A DNA stretch of 64,000 nt from Chrysoporthe austroafricana (taxonomy: Eukaryota; Ascomycota; Sordariomycetes; Diaporthales; Cryphonectriaceae). The stretch spans positions 1,055,576 to 1,119,575 of the forward strand of contig JYIP02000004.1 of NCBI GenBank assembly GCA_001051155.2, written 5' to 3'. The notes below the pieces were generated by a model. The model ran no database searches. It was not told the DNA's origin and saw only the letters and a list, made by a program, of their open reading frames with translations. Positions 12,216-24,751 of the stretch are shown here, piece by piece (the first letter of the stretch is position 1; the number at the start of each line of letters is the position of its first letter). The translations under genes were made by a program, and so were the position numbers.

Positions 12216-12743
12216 TCACGGCACCCTCGTCTTCAGCTGACACCCATGCCAGCCCTTCATCAGGTCTCCCAGCACCGCATTCACCATCCTCTGCTGCTTG
12301 AGCATGTTTGCGCCACGGAACTTCTCCGAGCTGATCTCAATCCCATACATCGACCCGCACCCGCCTGATATATCCTGGACCACCAGCTCAACGGGACTGA
12401 ACTCCTTCACCAGGCGGTCCCAGACCACGGACTCTGCCTCGTCGAGGAAGTCTGGCTTCTCGGGGGTTGTAGAGGGCGGCGTTTCTGACTCGGCGGAGGA
12501 GGCGGCGGCTGGTCTGTGTAGGGGAGTTGAGGAGTGGAAGGTTGAAAATGCTGAGAACAGTATCGAGGGGGTTGGTCTAGCTGGCAGAGGCTGTCGCCAG
12601 GCTGCTGAGGTTGTTGTGGGGAGGGCTTGTCGTCGGCTGGCTGAGGAGCTTGACAGGGCTCTTCTGGCGCCGCGGGTTGGCGCCGCGGTGGGCAGGTGGC
12701 CTCGCACAAGGTTTAAACACCCTTTACGAAGCATCGTGGACAT
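12216..12743 (-). CDS. Mitochondrial BolA-like protein
   Basis: BolA-family protein of 175 aa. The family works with monothiol glutaredoxins in iron-sulfur cluster delivery; the mitochondrial members (Bol1/Bol3) help load clusters onto target proteins. The start is set at ATG 12743 (MSTMLRKGCLNL), because the longer frame starts with TTG. Residues 1-about 80 are Arg/Ser/Ala-rich without acids, as in a mitochondrial presequence. The C-terminal about 80 residues hold the BolA domain: VVWDRLVKEFSPVELVVQD, SGGCGSMYGIEI and KFRGANMLKQQRMVNAVL, with the conserved Cys in GGCGSMY. The domain is intact and without introns. Confidence 0.9.
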   Translation of the reverse strand: MSTMLRKGCLNLVRGHLPTAAPTRGARRALSSSSASRRQALPTTTSAAWRQPLPARPTPSILFSAFSTFHSSTPLHRPAAASSAESETPPSTTPEKPDFLDEAESVVWDRLVKEFSPVELVVQDISGGCGSMYGIEISSEKFRGANMLKQQRMVNAVLGDLMKGWHGCQLKTRVP

Positions 12744-13296
12744 CGAAGGAAGTCTCAGATGACTCCTCGTCCGTGTCGAAAGCTTCCAAGAGCTAAAGAC
12801 GGAAGTTGGAAGATTGCTTAGCAATTAGATTGAGGCCAGTCGCCGTTCTATCCTTGTCATCCAATTGGTTAGTTTGTATGGGCCTAACTTAGGTAAGCAA
12901 TATTCTCACTTATAGATTGGCAACGAGCATTTACCACAGAGCAGCTACCTGGAAGAGGACGCACTGTGAAGTTAAAGAGACTGCCATGAAATGAATAGGT
13001 AGGAATGGTTATTTACGGCCTACGTTACTGATTTACTCATCAATCTTCGCTCATCTACGACTCAGCTGTTTGCTGTACTTCATACCTAGCTCTTGCCGTT
13101 GTTCACCCTGTAATTGACTCCCCTGACTTCTCTCTGAAAGTAAGATGAAGAGTTCTTGGTCATACGATCTGAATCTCATTGGCATAATTGGCAAATCCTA
13201 TTTGCGATGCTGCCTGCCGTTTCCGGGGATTTGGATCCTGTTCTTCTTCCAACCCTCTCCGATATCTGCCCGAGGTCCTGACATGTAATCTACTGC
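12744..13296. other. Intergenic, nothing recognised
   Basis: Upstream region of BolA and downstream region of the SET gene, both on the minus strand. No coding signal. Confidence 0.5.
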
Positions 13297-14361
13297 CTAA
13301 AACTCGTTCACCAGAAGCATCATGTGCTTTTTGAAGGCAGGAGGCATGGATTCGGCCTCGAAAGACAGCCAGTACTTCTCCAGTCCGTCCTTGCCAAGAA
13401 CCATCGCTTGGGTCTCGAGATTTCTCTTGGCGTACGCGAGCGCAGCAGGATAGTCATTGAGGATGCTGTTGAACATGGTGGCGCTGCGATAACTGCCATC
13501 AGTGCCGTTGGTCAGTCACTGAGGTTTTTTTGTGACTGATAAAGTTTAAGAAGCAACTTACGTTGAGTAAAGAGTCTCTCCCCCAAGGCCAGCGACCTGC
13601 AAGAGACCGAGTACGACCTGGATTTTGATGAGGGCTTCCATCGCGGCCGACTGCTGCTCTACGTCCGAGACACCTTCTTCCTGGCACTTGTCACTATGCT
13701 CTTTGATCCGAGCCATCAGACGGCCCACCTGTACGTAGCGAGGATCTGAGATCTCTGCCTGAGCACAGACTGGGCAAGCACAGATGAAGCCCCACGTCTT
13801 CGAGAGGAAGGCGTCCCTCTGCATCTTGGTGTTGAAAACCGCATGACCGAGGTAGTTGACCAGCACCTGCTCGCCAGCCTTGATGTCATAGGCAGCGTGA
13901 ATAACCCCCTTCCTCAGACTTGAGTTCCATGAGAAGTAGGCGTTGGGAATACAGGAGTGGTTGATACGGCTGGATATAGAGAAGATGGCCGAGACCTTCT
14001 TGCCATCCCTGGTTTGGAACTGGATGAGATTGGTCATGAACTTGGCGAAGCGCATCATCGCTGTCGTCAACTCGTCGACATCTTGAATGGGCTTGAGAGC
14101 ATCCTCCGAGGCAGCGACCTCCAGGACGTTTCCGGGGACGGAGCTGTCGAGATAGGCCGGGTTGCAGAAGAGCTCATCGATCTCGGTCTTTTTGTCATTC
14201 TCGAGCATATTCGTGATCTGTCGGAACTGTGTGAAGGGTTTCAGGCACTCAACGAGGAGAATGACGGGAGACTCGGCGATGATTCGGGTGCCCTTGAGAA
14301 TGTCGACGGTAGCGAAGACACCCTCTCCCATGTCACCACCAGTATCGCGTATCTCGATCAT
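13297..14361 (-). CDS. SET-domain protein, SMYD/SET5-like
   Basis: Putative S-adenosylmethionine-dependent lysine methyltransferase of 331 aa. Exons are 14361-13562 and 13492-13297, with a 69-nt intron (13493-13561; GTAAGT...GGCAG) joining TLYST to YRSATMFNSI. The start MIEIRDTGGDMGEGVFATVD matches the usual opening of the SET domain (G.G.GVFA). The substrate/SAM motif INHSCIPNAYFSWN is near residue 133-146, the distal motif is GEQVLVNYLG, and a post-SET-like CACPVC follows. The C-terminal helical part contains a repeat-like segment (LNDYPAALAYAKRNLE) as in SMYD/SET proteins with TPR-like ends. The target protein is unknown. Confidence 0.88.
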
Positions 14362-15774
14362 GATGATTGTATGGAGCGGTAAGGGAGGCGAAGGAGTAGG
14401 ATGAAGATCTAAGCGTCCTAGCGGGACAGTTTGCATTGATGGATTACTCCAGTTGTTGAAAGTTGGTTGATTAGTCGTTCTCTAGTGGGGAAGTTCACGA
14501 CGTAGTGAAGTTCATACGACGTGGAAAGGCTCTTTTTGGACAATATTTCGCTGTGTCAGTCATTTGTTTGACCTTGCACAGTGCATTGATCCGAAAATAT
14601 TATGTTACAGAGGATTACCCCTAAGTGATGGAGAATCTATTTGCTTCGTGTATTGGGGTGAAGACCTTATCAAGAATATACACTATACTCAAGGTGCTTT
14701 GTTCAGGCTGCTGTTATGGGTATGACTTAAGCCGTGCTGAAGAGTTTGCTGTGGACTCTTATGCAATAGAAATGTCTAGAGCCAAAAGAAGGGTGATGGG
14801 GTGGGTTCAGAGCGCAGAAGTAGTCTACCTAGCTCAGACACTTAATAACAATACGCCGAGTTGGTACCAAACCACCTGGATGTTCTCAGCCTGAATGGCC
14901 TTACACTGATGTACTGTACAGGTAGATGTAAAGTGACCTCAGCATGGTGTTGAAGTTCCTTGGCAAGCTCTGATAAAATTGAAGAATATGTATTATTGAT
15001 AGCTTACATAGGTATTGAATTTCTTTTTTTGTGGCTCAAGGATCTTGCTTGAGATGATATATTGTGGGTAGATTCACGATGATACATGTGCACGCGACTT
15101 GGCTGAGACTACCTCAGGGATATGGAGCGACATCCCATGAGATGGAAAGCATGAAGAACGGGGGTTTGTCTGGGGTGAGTTTTTGCGAGGCTGAAAGAGC
15201 CAGAGTGCTCTAGACAAAGACAAATCGTCTCCTTCGTGCTTAAGCAAACAATTCAGAGGAGAAGTATCCTCCTCGTCTTGGAGGATATTTGCTGTTTATC
15301 TCATCACAATTTTCGATTGTCAATGCTCTCCTGTGCCTAGATAGACCTAAAGTCTTTAAATCATGGAGTGCTAATTGCAGATTATAAGGTCTAACTTAAT
15401 GAATGGCATGAGTCTGCAAGGAAGATTTTGTTCCTTTTCATGAAGAATGCTGAAAATCTTATCCACAAGACCACTGCAGTCATTGTATGTGGTTTAGCGT
15501 AACATGTGCTGTGGCTTAACATTTGATCATCGACATACAGAGTATGACTAAACTCATGAACGAGTCGATAAGAAATGATGAAGTTGCTAATTCCTGGGTT
15601 TCTACTGATATTTTTTCAGGGATGATTTGAATTCCAGGCCAAGACTTCAGAAGTTGTATTGTGGGTATGTATGCGTCATAACTACAAGAATATACGGAAA
15701 GGCGCTGGTCAAATGTGCCTCTGAGCACATATGGTTCTCTCTGTCGAGCTCTCAGTAGTACGACTTGCGACAAC
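14362..15774. other. Intergenic, AT-leaning, nothing recognised
   Basis: Between the SET gene and the 3' end of the FAD monooxygenase, both on the minus strand. A 90-codon plus frame (14625-14894) has no recognisable domain. Confidence 0.45.
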
Positions 15775-17206
15775 TCATGCAGGGGCCTCCAAAGGCCATG
15801 CCCCTCCAGCAACATCCGATGCTTTCATCTCCGAGGCCTTGTCCGTGATTCCAGCTTCCTTCGGAGCAATTGTTTGCCCATTGAGCCATGTCGTAGTGCC
15901 TGTCTTGAAGTTGTTCTCGTTTAGGAAATCCAAGGCATTTCCCTTCCTGACCATCGGTATCATGAGCAGGTCGAGTAACTTGTTGTCGCCTCCAATGTGT
16001 TTCGTGACATACTGATCCACAAACTTCCACACTGGGTTGTTCCATGCCACAACTCTTGTATAAAGGCCCGATACCTCAACCATATCCGACGCATCCTTTT
16101 TCCTTATTTCCTGATACTCCTTGAAGACTGAGCTCAGCGCCTCCGTACTGGGATCCGGGTTCTTCTGTAGCAGACGACGGAGTCCATTTGTGAGGATGGC
16201 CGCGGATTGCCAGCCACTGTTCAAGCCAAGGCCAACATTTGGCGTCATCTTGTGCACCGTGTCGCCAACCAACACGAGGCGATCACCAAACCATTTCTCA
16301 GCCGTGCCTTCCTCAAGCCCAGAGCAGAACGACCACTGACTCTGGCTCCATATGTCCTTGAACTGAACAGTCTCTGTGACAAACAAGTCACCGACCTCAT
16401 TCGCAAGCTTATCTTTTTCCTCATCCGAGTACCGCACGCTCTCCTTTGTGTCTGCTGGCAAGCGATCATACACTAGGAACATAACCATGCCATCGCCTGG
16501 TATCACCTGGACGCTCATTTTGTCTCCGTGCATCTCGTAAAGATGCCCTGATTGGATGCCTTTGGTCCACGTTGACCAGCCGAACAGACCTCGGTATGAC
16601 GTAGTGAATGGCTTCGCAAGCTTTGGGTCTGATAACTCATTGGCGAGATGTCTTCTGACTGCACTGTTGACACCGTCTGCGCCTACGACGATTGAACCTT
16701 CGTGGACACTTCCGTCCTTGCAAGTCACTCGGACTCCCTCCGAGGTCGTCTCGATTCTGTCCAAAGCTTTGCCACCCAGAATGCGTGCTTCATGGTCCGG
16801 TAATTTCTCGTACAGAAGTTTGAGAAACTGTGGTCGGTGGAAACACATCCAGTCATGCCCGAGCCTTTACTGCGTGTAAGCACAACCGTACTACTATACA
16901 TTCATCCAGTGAAACTGACCTAATGCCGATGGTCTCCATCATATTGCTCTTCCCAAGAACTGAGCCATCTTTTCTGACATTAGTTTTGAACTTGATATGG
17001 CAGTCCAATCCCTGTGCCGCCTCCAACAGGCCCAATTGGTCGAGAATACGGGCGTTGTGAGGCCACATTGCCATGGACGCCCCATCAGGGATGCATATCT
17101 CTTCGTTTCGCTCCAGAACAACGTAATCGATCCCGGCTTTGGTGAAACAGTGGGCGAGTCCAAGGCCAGCCAGGCCGCCGCCTATGACGATGACCTTAAA
17201 TCCCAT
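15775..17206 (-). CDS. FAD-dependent monooxygenase (PHBH fold)
   Basis: Class A flavoprotein monooxygenase, 458 aa, that would use NAD(P)H and O2 to hydroxylate or epoxidise a small organic substrate. Exons are 17206-16920 and 16864-15775, with a 55-nt intron (16865-16919), phase 2, joining METIGIR to LGHDWMCFHRPQF. Motifs: GGGLAGLGLAH (FAD dinucleotide fold) at residues 9-19, the ERNE acidic end of the fold, the DG motif GADGVNSAVRRHL in the middle, and GDTVHKMTPNVGLGLN towards the end. The last motif has Thr where AAH is usual (GDAAH). The overall pattern is like monooxygenases of fungal secondary metabolism, such as the indole-diterpene epoxidase group, but no backbone gene is nearby, so the substrate is open. 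Confidence 0.88.
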
Positions 17207-19092
17207 AATTATTGTACGCGAGTCAATGTCGGAGCGAGGAGTAGCAGTCTGTGTTGACGTCCTTGAAGACCTGTTACGGGAGGCGGCAACGAAGACGCGA
17301 CATTCACTTCAATAAGAGCAATTCTATCTATATGAAGACTCCCCTGAATAATGTGTATTGCTGCCCCTTGCTAAGAAGTGAATCTCCCGAGAGATCCATC
17401 TTTTCCTCTCTTGTGGAGCCCAATGTTACGTTGAGAGGTCTAGGCAGTGGGGGTCGACCGTTGTACTGGGTATGCGCGATTGGCAAGCAGCTCGTCAATG
17501 TCGCGAATAGCAGATCGTTAGAGAATTCCGAGTTGCCAAACCAGCCTGCTTCATCCCTTGTATTGACCCGGCGTCTCGTCATATTCACTCTTTGAAACAC
17601 CAACCTGCTCTGCTGCCAGCCTCTACCGTTACACCTCCCTTGTGCTTATTTATCAACGCAAGAAGTCTGCACGGCACTAGCATACCTCGGCAACATGGTC
17701 GACACGTGGTGGTTGAGCCATCCGGAGATTGAACTTCGGAGGCCCACCTTGGCCCGATTCTGGAACTCAGAAAATGGGCAGACTGTTTGAGGATGATCCC
17801 TGAAAAGTCCACATGGACCTGCGTGGTGCAAGGGTCCTAACATGGATTTTGTTCCGAAGCGAACGTCTAGTATGGGGAAGACCCAGAATTTCCGATGCTA
17901 CTCGGTACTACTATGCATGTAAAGGCTGCGGATCATAGCCCTAGACGCCCTGATTCTAGAGCCCCTAACCGGAAAACTTGCTCCTGTCCAAATTGGATGT
18001 CGATCACAGAGCCACAGTATATCTTCGGAACCTGTACCAGGGAGAGGGGCGGCAACCATCAAGAACTCGTCTTCGGCTGTTGGTTTGGCATTGCTGCAGG
18101 ACGAAGGTTGTCGAATCGCTGCACGAATTAGGCCGAGTCTCAAGACGCGCTAATCGCGGTCATCTTGGCAGAATTTCCCCTGCAGAGACGTCAAGACGCG
18201 CAAAGTGCTCGCTATCTACTGCCGCTACTGCTATTGTCTCCCGTCAAAACAACGACATTGGGATCTTCTGGAAGGATGTGACTGGACGTCTAGAGCGTGC
18301 TCGATGACGGTCTGACTACTCTCTAGAATCTAACCGTTGAGATCCTTATATACTTGATGATACGCGACTCAGGAGGGATGAGATGCGCATGGGCCTGTTC
18401 ACTGCATCGCCTGCGTCTTCTTGCGGTGCCAAAACCACATCAACTCTGAATCCAGCTGCTGGTACATCGGTCACAATGATGACTCAGTCAGGGGCCTTCG
18501 ATTATGGGCCTTCGATCGGGCCTTTCTGGTCAGCCGCAACCCCGCCGCATGCTTCAGCAGCTAGTCTGTTTCACGGTCTATCTTTGTCAATGCTCGCCAG
18601 ATAAACGACCGCAGGGTGACGCCAGTGAGCTTCCCGGATCCTGTCTTCCCGGACGAGAGTCTATCGAGATGATGGAACCTTAATTAGTTATATGACGTCT
18701 TCATCCTCGAAAGTACTTCGCAAAATTGCCGCTTCGCCGCAAATTTGTGGAAGATGAATTCTCGACACTGAAACCGCGCCGCTCGCCAACTGTGAACCTA
18801 GATAGCATCTTTCACGTCGTTTCAAGTCTAGCCTTCCAAGAATGGGTAGTACCCAATTGCTGAGAGTTAATTCTTCTCTTCTTCCATATCGGTAGTCAAG
18901 GCAAAGAAGGATGTGTCTGAGCTTTGAGCGACTTGTGTAGATAAGTAATTAACGGCTAGGACGAGTGTTGGCAAAGTGCAACACCCTTGATTATCAACGC
19001 TTGTAATAAGACCTCCTTTGCTTACTATCTATAGAATACTGCCTCTCTTAGTAGAACTTCCCAAAGCACAATCGGTTATAGACAGTCGCTAG
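17207..19092. other. Long intergenic region, nothing recognised
   Basis: About 1.9 kb. Short open frames on both strands (for example 17251-17595, 17895-18131, 18383-18604) show no domain, signal peptide or splice-supported extension. Confidence 0.45.
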
Positions 19093-20568
19093 CTAAAGGG
19101 CCCAACAAGCGTCAAATTCTTCCCCCAACACTTCTGCAGCCCAGCCCCTGGGACGAAGTTTGACCTCTGCGGGCGAAAGGGCTCTGGAAAGGTCGATGAG
19201 CCAGGCCTTTCCATCTTTGATCAGGAAGTTGTGCTTCTGATTCTCCCTGTCGGCACGATGCCATCCCGTCAACTCGTGGAACCGTTTCACGGCCTCACGA
19301 CACAGCTCCTTGTCTTTTTTCAATGTCGGCTTGCGTGCGCCCTGGACGAATTCCATCAGGAACCCGATAACGCGGTCATGTTCTGTCACATGGCCAAGGA
19401 ATTCAGGCGTGATGTCCTTTCCCGTACAGGCCCTGTATGCCATCATCTCCTTCTCTATGCCCCGAGGCACGCAGACAGGCGTCTGCCAGAGCTTCGCGAC
19501 CATGGGCTTGCCGTCGAAAATGGATTTGTGCACGCACGAAAGAAGTTTGGAGTGTGCATTAAGGCTCTTTGGACAACCCAGCCATGGGCTCAGGCTGGCA
19601 AAATCGACTCCCGGTTTCTCGGGCCAAAGAGCCTGCTCATTCAACCGGGGCAGGGTATTTCTCTTCAATTCGAAGAGCTTATATTTCAGCTTATTCTTGC
19701 AACTGAACAGAAACAACTTCCCGCAGTTCCAATCGCCGGGCTGGAATTCGAGAGGCCCCTAAATAAACTCAGTCATCCGCTCAGACGGTAGATGGTGTGG
19801 TACCTCAGACCAACCATTTTGGTGAATTCATCCGATCGGAAGAATCCATGTCTATGACAGGAGATGTGATCATCTGGATCTTCAAATATAGTGAGGTATT
19901 TGTAGAAGAGTAGTCCTTCCGCTGTGACAATAGCGTAGCGTGCGCAGGGCCGGCGAAGCGCAGGTGTAGCGATGGGAGCCCAAAGGAAGTAGCCTGTATC
20001 AAGGGCGCGTTCAGGCGTGGTCTTGTCCATGGCATTCTTTTCGGCTTTGAAGAGCTGGGCTTCATGATCTGCATCTTGACGTGACTCATCATCTGTAGTG
20101 TTGCCATTCGCGTAGACTTGAAATCCTTCCATCCCCTTCACAATCTCGCTGGGATCAATGCTCTGGGCTCTAGATACCTCATCAGACTCAGTATCGTGCT
20201 CGTAAAAGTATTTATCACTCAAGGCGTAGACTTCCGAGATAGATTCCTTGTCGTGGATGTATCCATCGTCACCAGAAGAAGGGGCACCCTCTTCTGAGGA
20301 TTGGTCGCCGATCATGGTGAAGTATTCGGGGAGACGATAGGGTGATAGATGGAGGCTGAAGTGGAAACATGGCAGGTCAGCTCTATCTAGTGACCGAGAT
20401 AAACACTCTAGATATTTCTGGGATGCTCCTACCTCGATGGGCCGACATCTCCTCAAGGATGTTAGTAGGCACAACCGTATGCCAGTCAAAGAACGTCTAC
20501 CCTCGTGTGCATTATAAACACAAGAGGATAATATCTACAATCATGCGCGCATCCCCACAGAATCATAC
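19093..20568 (-). CDS. Protein-kinase-fold protein (fungal, APH/PKL-like); 5' end open
   Basis: The C-terminal about 220 residues look like a kinase-fold domain. FDGKPMVAKLW could supply the ATP-binding Lys, IEKEMMAYRAC the helix-C Glu, GFLMEFVQGA the hinge, HRADRENQKHNFLI the catalytic loop and WLIDLSRA the metal Asp (DLS instead of DFG). I join three exons: 20496-20433 (TFFDWHTVVPTNILEEM), 20380-19815 (acidic, Ser-rich linker) and 19758-19093, with introns 20381-20432 (52 nt) and 19759-19814 (56 nt; GTTGGT donor, less standard). A further intron at 20497-20568 (GTATGA...GTAG) would join an upstream ETFNLCQYCR segment, but I find no start codon, so the true start lies beyond or is lost. The N-terminal C..C piece recalls openings of HET-type fungal proteins; that is only a resemblance. 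Confidence 0.6.
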
Positions 20569-21504
20569 TCGACAGTATTGACATAAATTGAACGTCTCAA
20601 GAGACGGTGCTCAGACGGGACAGAATACCTACAGTCATAATAACGAGAAGTGAGCGCTGCCTCACTCCTAATAGCTCGTCAGTATCAGAGCATTCGTAAG
20701 CGAGCAGAGAGACTTGTATAACGCAGCAAGTGATGACCTCGACCCTGATTCACAGCGCCAATAGTGGAACACCGAAGGTTTTGCTCAAGTATGTTAGTTT
20801 ATCTTGGGTATTATGAGGCCTGAGTGGCAGGTGCTAAGGAGTGGTATAAGGCGTAAGCCAAACCACGACAAAGTCCTGAGGATCTCACCAGTCAAGGTCA
20901 CGTTCCCGCTTACAAGGACACAGTCACACAGCACATGAGATACCAACTCCATTGCAGCATTTTGAGCAAACAAAATTCGAGTGTTGAGTGGGATTTCTGG
21001 ATTCATCTGATTTGGATGGCCGTCCGTCAGGGTTTACAGACATCGTCTCATATACGCTGCCCGAACCTCAACCTCGGATCCCATAGCAAAAGGTGACATT
21101 ATTCTCTCAACGTAACTTCAACACCAGTACGGGCACCAAGCGAGATAGAAGGTGGATCAAGAAACCATAGCCATCCACTCAACGCATTCACCGCTTGCCT
21201 CTGCCTTGCTCATTCTATACTCTCCACGCGACCCCGCAGATGCTGCGAGTACACCGGTGACAAGCGGCTGCACGTCACTAATGACTACGATAATTTTCCT
21301 CCAATCTGCATCGTGATCGTGGCGCGGGGTAATGTTGAGGCCTTGACACCTGTTGAATGATCTAAGAGAAGCAGGATGGCACTCTATAAGACGCCCTGAG
21401 GGCATTATTCTGCGCCGCCGAGTTTGATAGAAAGCGGCGCATCCATCGTTGTGTTCGTAGCTGAGAGTAGCGTAGCGGTTGAGTCTCAAACTACGTCCTC
21501 CATC
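20569..21504. other. Divergent intergenic region
   Basis: Between the minus-strand kinase-fold gene, whose missing first exon may be here, and the plus-strand carboxylesterase. Nothing else is recognised. Confidence 0.4.
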
Positions 21505-23218
21505 ATGCACGCTCCCCTGCTGGCGACAGCGACTTTGCTGCAGCTCGTCGCTGCTTCGGTCTCTGCACCCCTTGCAAAGACCAAGAATGGAACCTATCAG
21601 GGCCGCTATTTGCCGGAATGGGATCAAGATCTGTTCCTCGGCATGCCCTACGCCCAACCGCCTGTTGGAGACCTGCGCTTCCGGTGGCCCCAGAGCATAA
21701 ACACATCATTCGAAGGTCTCCGTGGTGCCTCTGAATATGGCCACAGTTGTATGCAGTACCATACAACATTCAATATCTCCGAGGACTGCCTGACTATAAA
21801 TGTTATACGTCCTTCAGGGAACTTTTCCTCCAGCCTGCCTGTACTGGTGTGGATATATGGCGGCGGGTTGGCCACTGGCTCGACTGCTGACCCTCAGTAC
21901 AATCTCAGCGGTGTCGTCAAGGCCAGTCAGGACCTGGGACAACCCGTCATCGCTGTCGACATGAATTACCGCCTGGGCATGTGGGGGTTTCTGCAGACAC
22001 CCGGGCTGGTGGCTGAGGGCTCCAGCAATGCCGGCTTGCTGGATCAGAGGCTAGCCTTGCGCTGGATTCAGGAGAACATTGCTGCCTTTGGAGGAGATCC
22101 GAACCGGGTTGTTGTCTGGGGCGAGAGCGCTGGGGCGCAGAGCATTGCGTATCAACACTTTAGCTATGATGGCCGAAACGATGGTCTGTACCGTGGGGCC
22201 ATCATGGAGAGCGGCGGCCCGACAGGTGCGTAGAGTCATAGCGTTTGTGGATCTACCTTTCGCTGATGGCAGACAAGGGTGTCAGGTTGAAGACTTGGCC
22301 TACTATGCGGTTCCTGTCGAAAATTTAACCCGTACAGTGGGTTGCTGGACGACGGCGGGCTGGACATCTTCGACACTGCTGCCTTGCTTACGGAGCCTTG
22401 ACCAAGACACGCTCTTTGCCGCTGCGCCCACGCAAGTCTGGAATCCACTTATTGATGGCGACTTTCTCACGGGCTATCCTAGCACGCTCATTCGCGACGG
22501 CAAGTTCAACGCTGTGCCTCTTCTCACAGGCACCAACACGGATGAGGGGACTAGTTTCTCGCCTGCTGGCCCAAATACGGAGGGAGACCTCTTCAACGAT
22601 TTTCTGTGGTGGCGCAGCTATGCTCTTTCGCCACCTACGATTCGGAAACTCCTCGAGCTCTATCCAAATGATCCGTGCATCGAGCCCCCGATGTATATCT
22701 GGAATTGCTCTGTCTTCCCTGCAGAAGGTCTCGTTTGGCGCTGGGGCGCGGCGATCGGAGGGGATATGGTGATGCACTCTGGCCGCCGCAAGATGTGTGA
22801 GCTCTACTCAGGGACGGGCCGCCAGGATGTCTACTCGTATCGTTTCGATACACGACTTTGGGGCGAGAATCCACTTAACGGGGTGCCGCATTTTGACAAC
22901 GTGGCTTTCAGCTTCCAGAATATTAGTGGGCTGCTGGGGCCGAGTCCGACGTACGATGATGATCTCAGAATCGCGAGAAGTATCGCCATTGCGTACATCA
23001 GCTTCGTACATAACCTCGATCCCAATCCGCCTGCCGCATGGAATGCGTTGGCCAAGGTCGACGCCTTATCTTTGCCGACATGGCTGAAGTACAGCCTTGA
23101 TAAGCCCACGAATATGGTACTCAATGTCACGGGCCCATGGGTTGAGCCAGACACGTGGAGAAGGGAAGGCATCGCGTACATGAACACATACGATGTCGCG
23201 CGCGAGTTACTCGCGTAA
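21505..23218 (+). CDS. Secreted type-B carboxylesterase/lipase
   Basis: Alpha/beta-hydrolase of the carboxylesterase type B (cholinesterase-like) family, 553 aa, expected to cleave carboxylic esters outside the cell. Exons are 21505-22225 and 22278-23218; the 52-nt intron (GTGCGT...GACAAG) joins GGPTG to CQVEDLAYYAVPVENL, with a second in-frame acceptor a few codons on. The signal peptide covers about residues 1-20 (MHAPLLATATLLQLVAASVS). Motifs: FLGMPYAQPPVGDLRF, SEDCLTINV, the oxyanion segment WIYGGGL, nucleophile Ser208 in GESAG, Glu in TNTDEG and the likely His in GVPHFDN. Several N-glycosylation sites are present. A mid-gene ORF start at 22079 is only a frame artefact. Confidence 0.9.
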
Positions 23219-24751
23219 CTTACTAGAGGATCTCATCCCTGCGCACCCGTAAGCCACACTCGGTATTAAACGTTGGACCTCGCGTTCCAGAGTCGAGTCG
23301 ATCTAGTTCGGTTGACCCCGGAGTTGGAAAAGTGGCCTTCTACGGCGTGGCTCACCGCATCGGAATCGTTGCTACGGAGGAATGCTTAAGTCTTTAGCTT
23401 TCTGAGATTCTTTTGATGACCTGGAGCTTCGGTCATATATTAGATTTTTAGACCTCGTGCCCGCTCTTTGGCCTTCGTCTAGCATTGGCCAGCGATTGAC
23501 CGGAATTTACCGTCTCGTGGGCTTGACACTGCATCTATGCGCCGTGGAGTTGCGGATCGCGGTACATCATTTAACCATAAATCCAAGCTTCATCTGATCA
23601 CGGCAATGCCAACGACTGCGTAACTCTGATGGATATAACTTTCTCACATGGTCAAACGAAATCAATCAAATTCGATTTGACATGCTGTAATGGATGATAG
23701 TCTACTATGCGGCTTGAGCTACACAATATGCAGCTTAAGTACGAGGTTGAGAAGAAGAACCGCCTCCGCCTACGATTGGATATATTAAATATTCTTCACG
23801 TGTTGCTAGATTTTGATGTTTGAATGCCTATTCTTGCTGTATTTGCGAGATTTGCCTTAGTGCTGCAAGGACTGTCATCTCCCGCTAGCCCAACCGAAGA
23901 TATAATCACGGCTGCTATCAAAAATATTGTCCCGTTGTCATTTGTCATAGATTTCGGGATGGCGTCGTAAACTGGCACGCTTGACAATGATAGCGGCCGT
24001 CCGTTAATGAGCATGCGCGCTGACGATGCTACGAATTTGCGGCACTGCCTATCGACGGTATGTTCGCAGGGTGGTACCGCCAGACTAGATACGCAGTCTT
24101 TCATGAAGGTACTCGATAATGCAAGAACATTGGCACTGGCGCCAATAGAGGAGTCTCGGACATTGATGCAGAGCTCTCATGCATCTAGCATAAGGATGAG
24201 CGTCATATGAGGCTCGATTGCCAGTGACCTAGATCACTTTGACTAGGTTTCATGATGTAATTACGTAACGAAAAGTAGGCTGGAAAGCGACCCTTTGGTC
24301 AAGCGAATGCAGGTCCGAGGCTGAGCCATAATGCCGTGAACTGTTACATCATGCAATATCTTGAAAGCTTACCATTCTTCGCTGTAAGCTTTCCCAGCGT
24401 AGTAATTTCTTTTGCCAAATTTTCCAAATGCTTAAAACCCAAGACGTGTCGGTGTCCTAGCGTGAGCGTACCCTCAGGGGCTTACTGGCTCACAGCAGAT
24501 GTTTGCTCTCTTTTTGCGGGTCACCGCAGTGGGTCTGCCCAGGATGTCGTGGACCTGCGCGATTGACGCGACTTGAAGTGCCACGGTAAGACCCAGACCC
24601 AGACGGATCCAGCTGGCATATGACGAGGGCGAGATCTTTTTTCAACGTCCTCGACGCGGGGCATAGATGGTGATCACAAGTCAACAAACACACCCTTCCC
24701 GCCAAAGTCAGCAGTATCGCAATCCGGTTTGGCTTGAGTGAGAGAGCGAAG
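23219..24751. other. Intergenic, nothing recognised
   Basis: 1.5 kb upstream of the exchanger-like gene. A minus-strand 102-codon frame (23796-24104) contains a hydrophobic stretch but no start or splice support. Confidence 0.45.

Noticed and set aside
9113..17206. A secondary-metabolite cluster (reductase, monooxygenase and SET protein together)
   Set aside because: No PKS, NRPS, terpene or DMAT backbone, no transporter or pathway regulator; BolA and SET genes are housekeeping-type.
23796..24104. 102-codon minus frame with a hydrophobic stretch
   Set aside because: No believable start, partner exon or homology signal.
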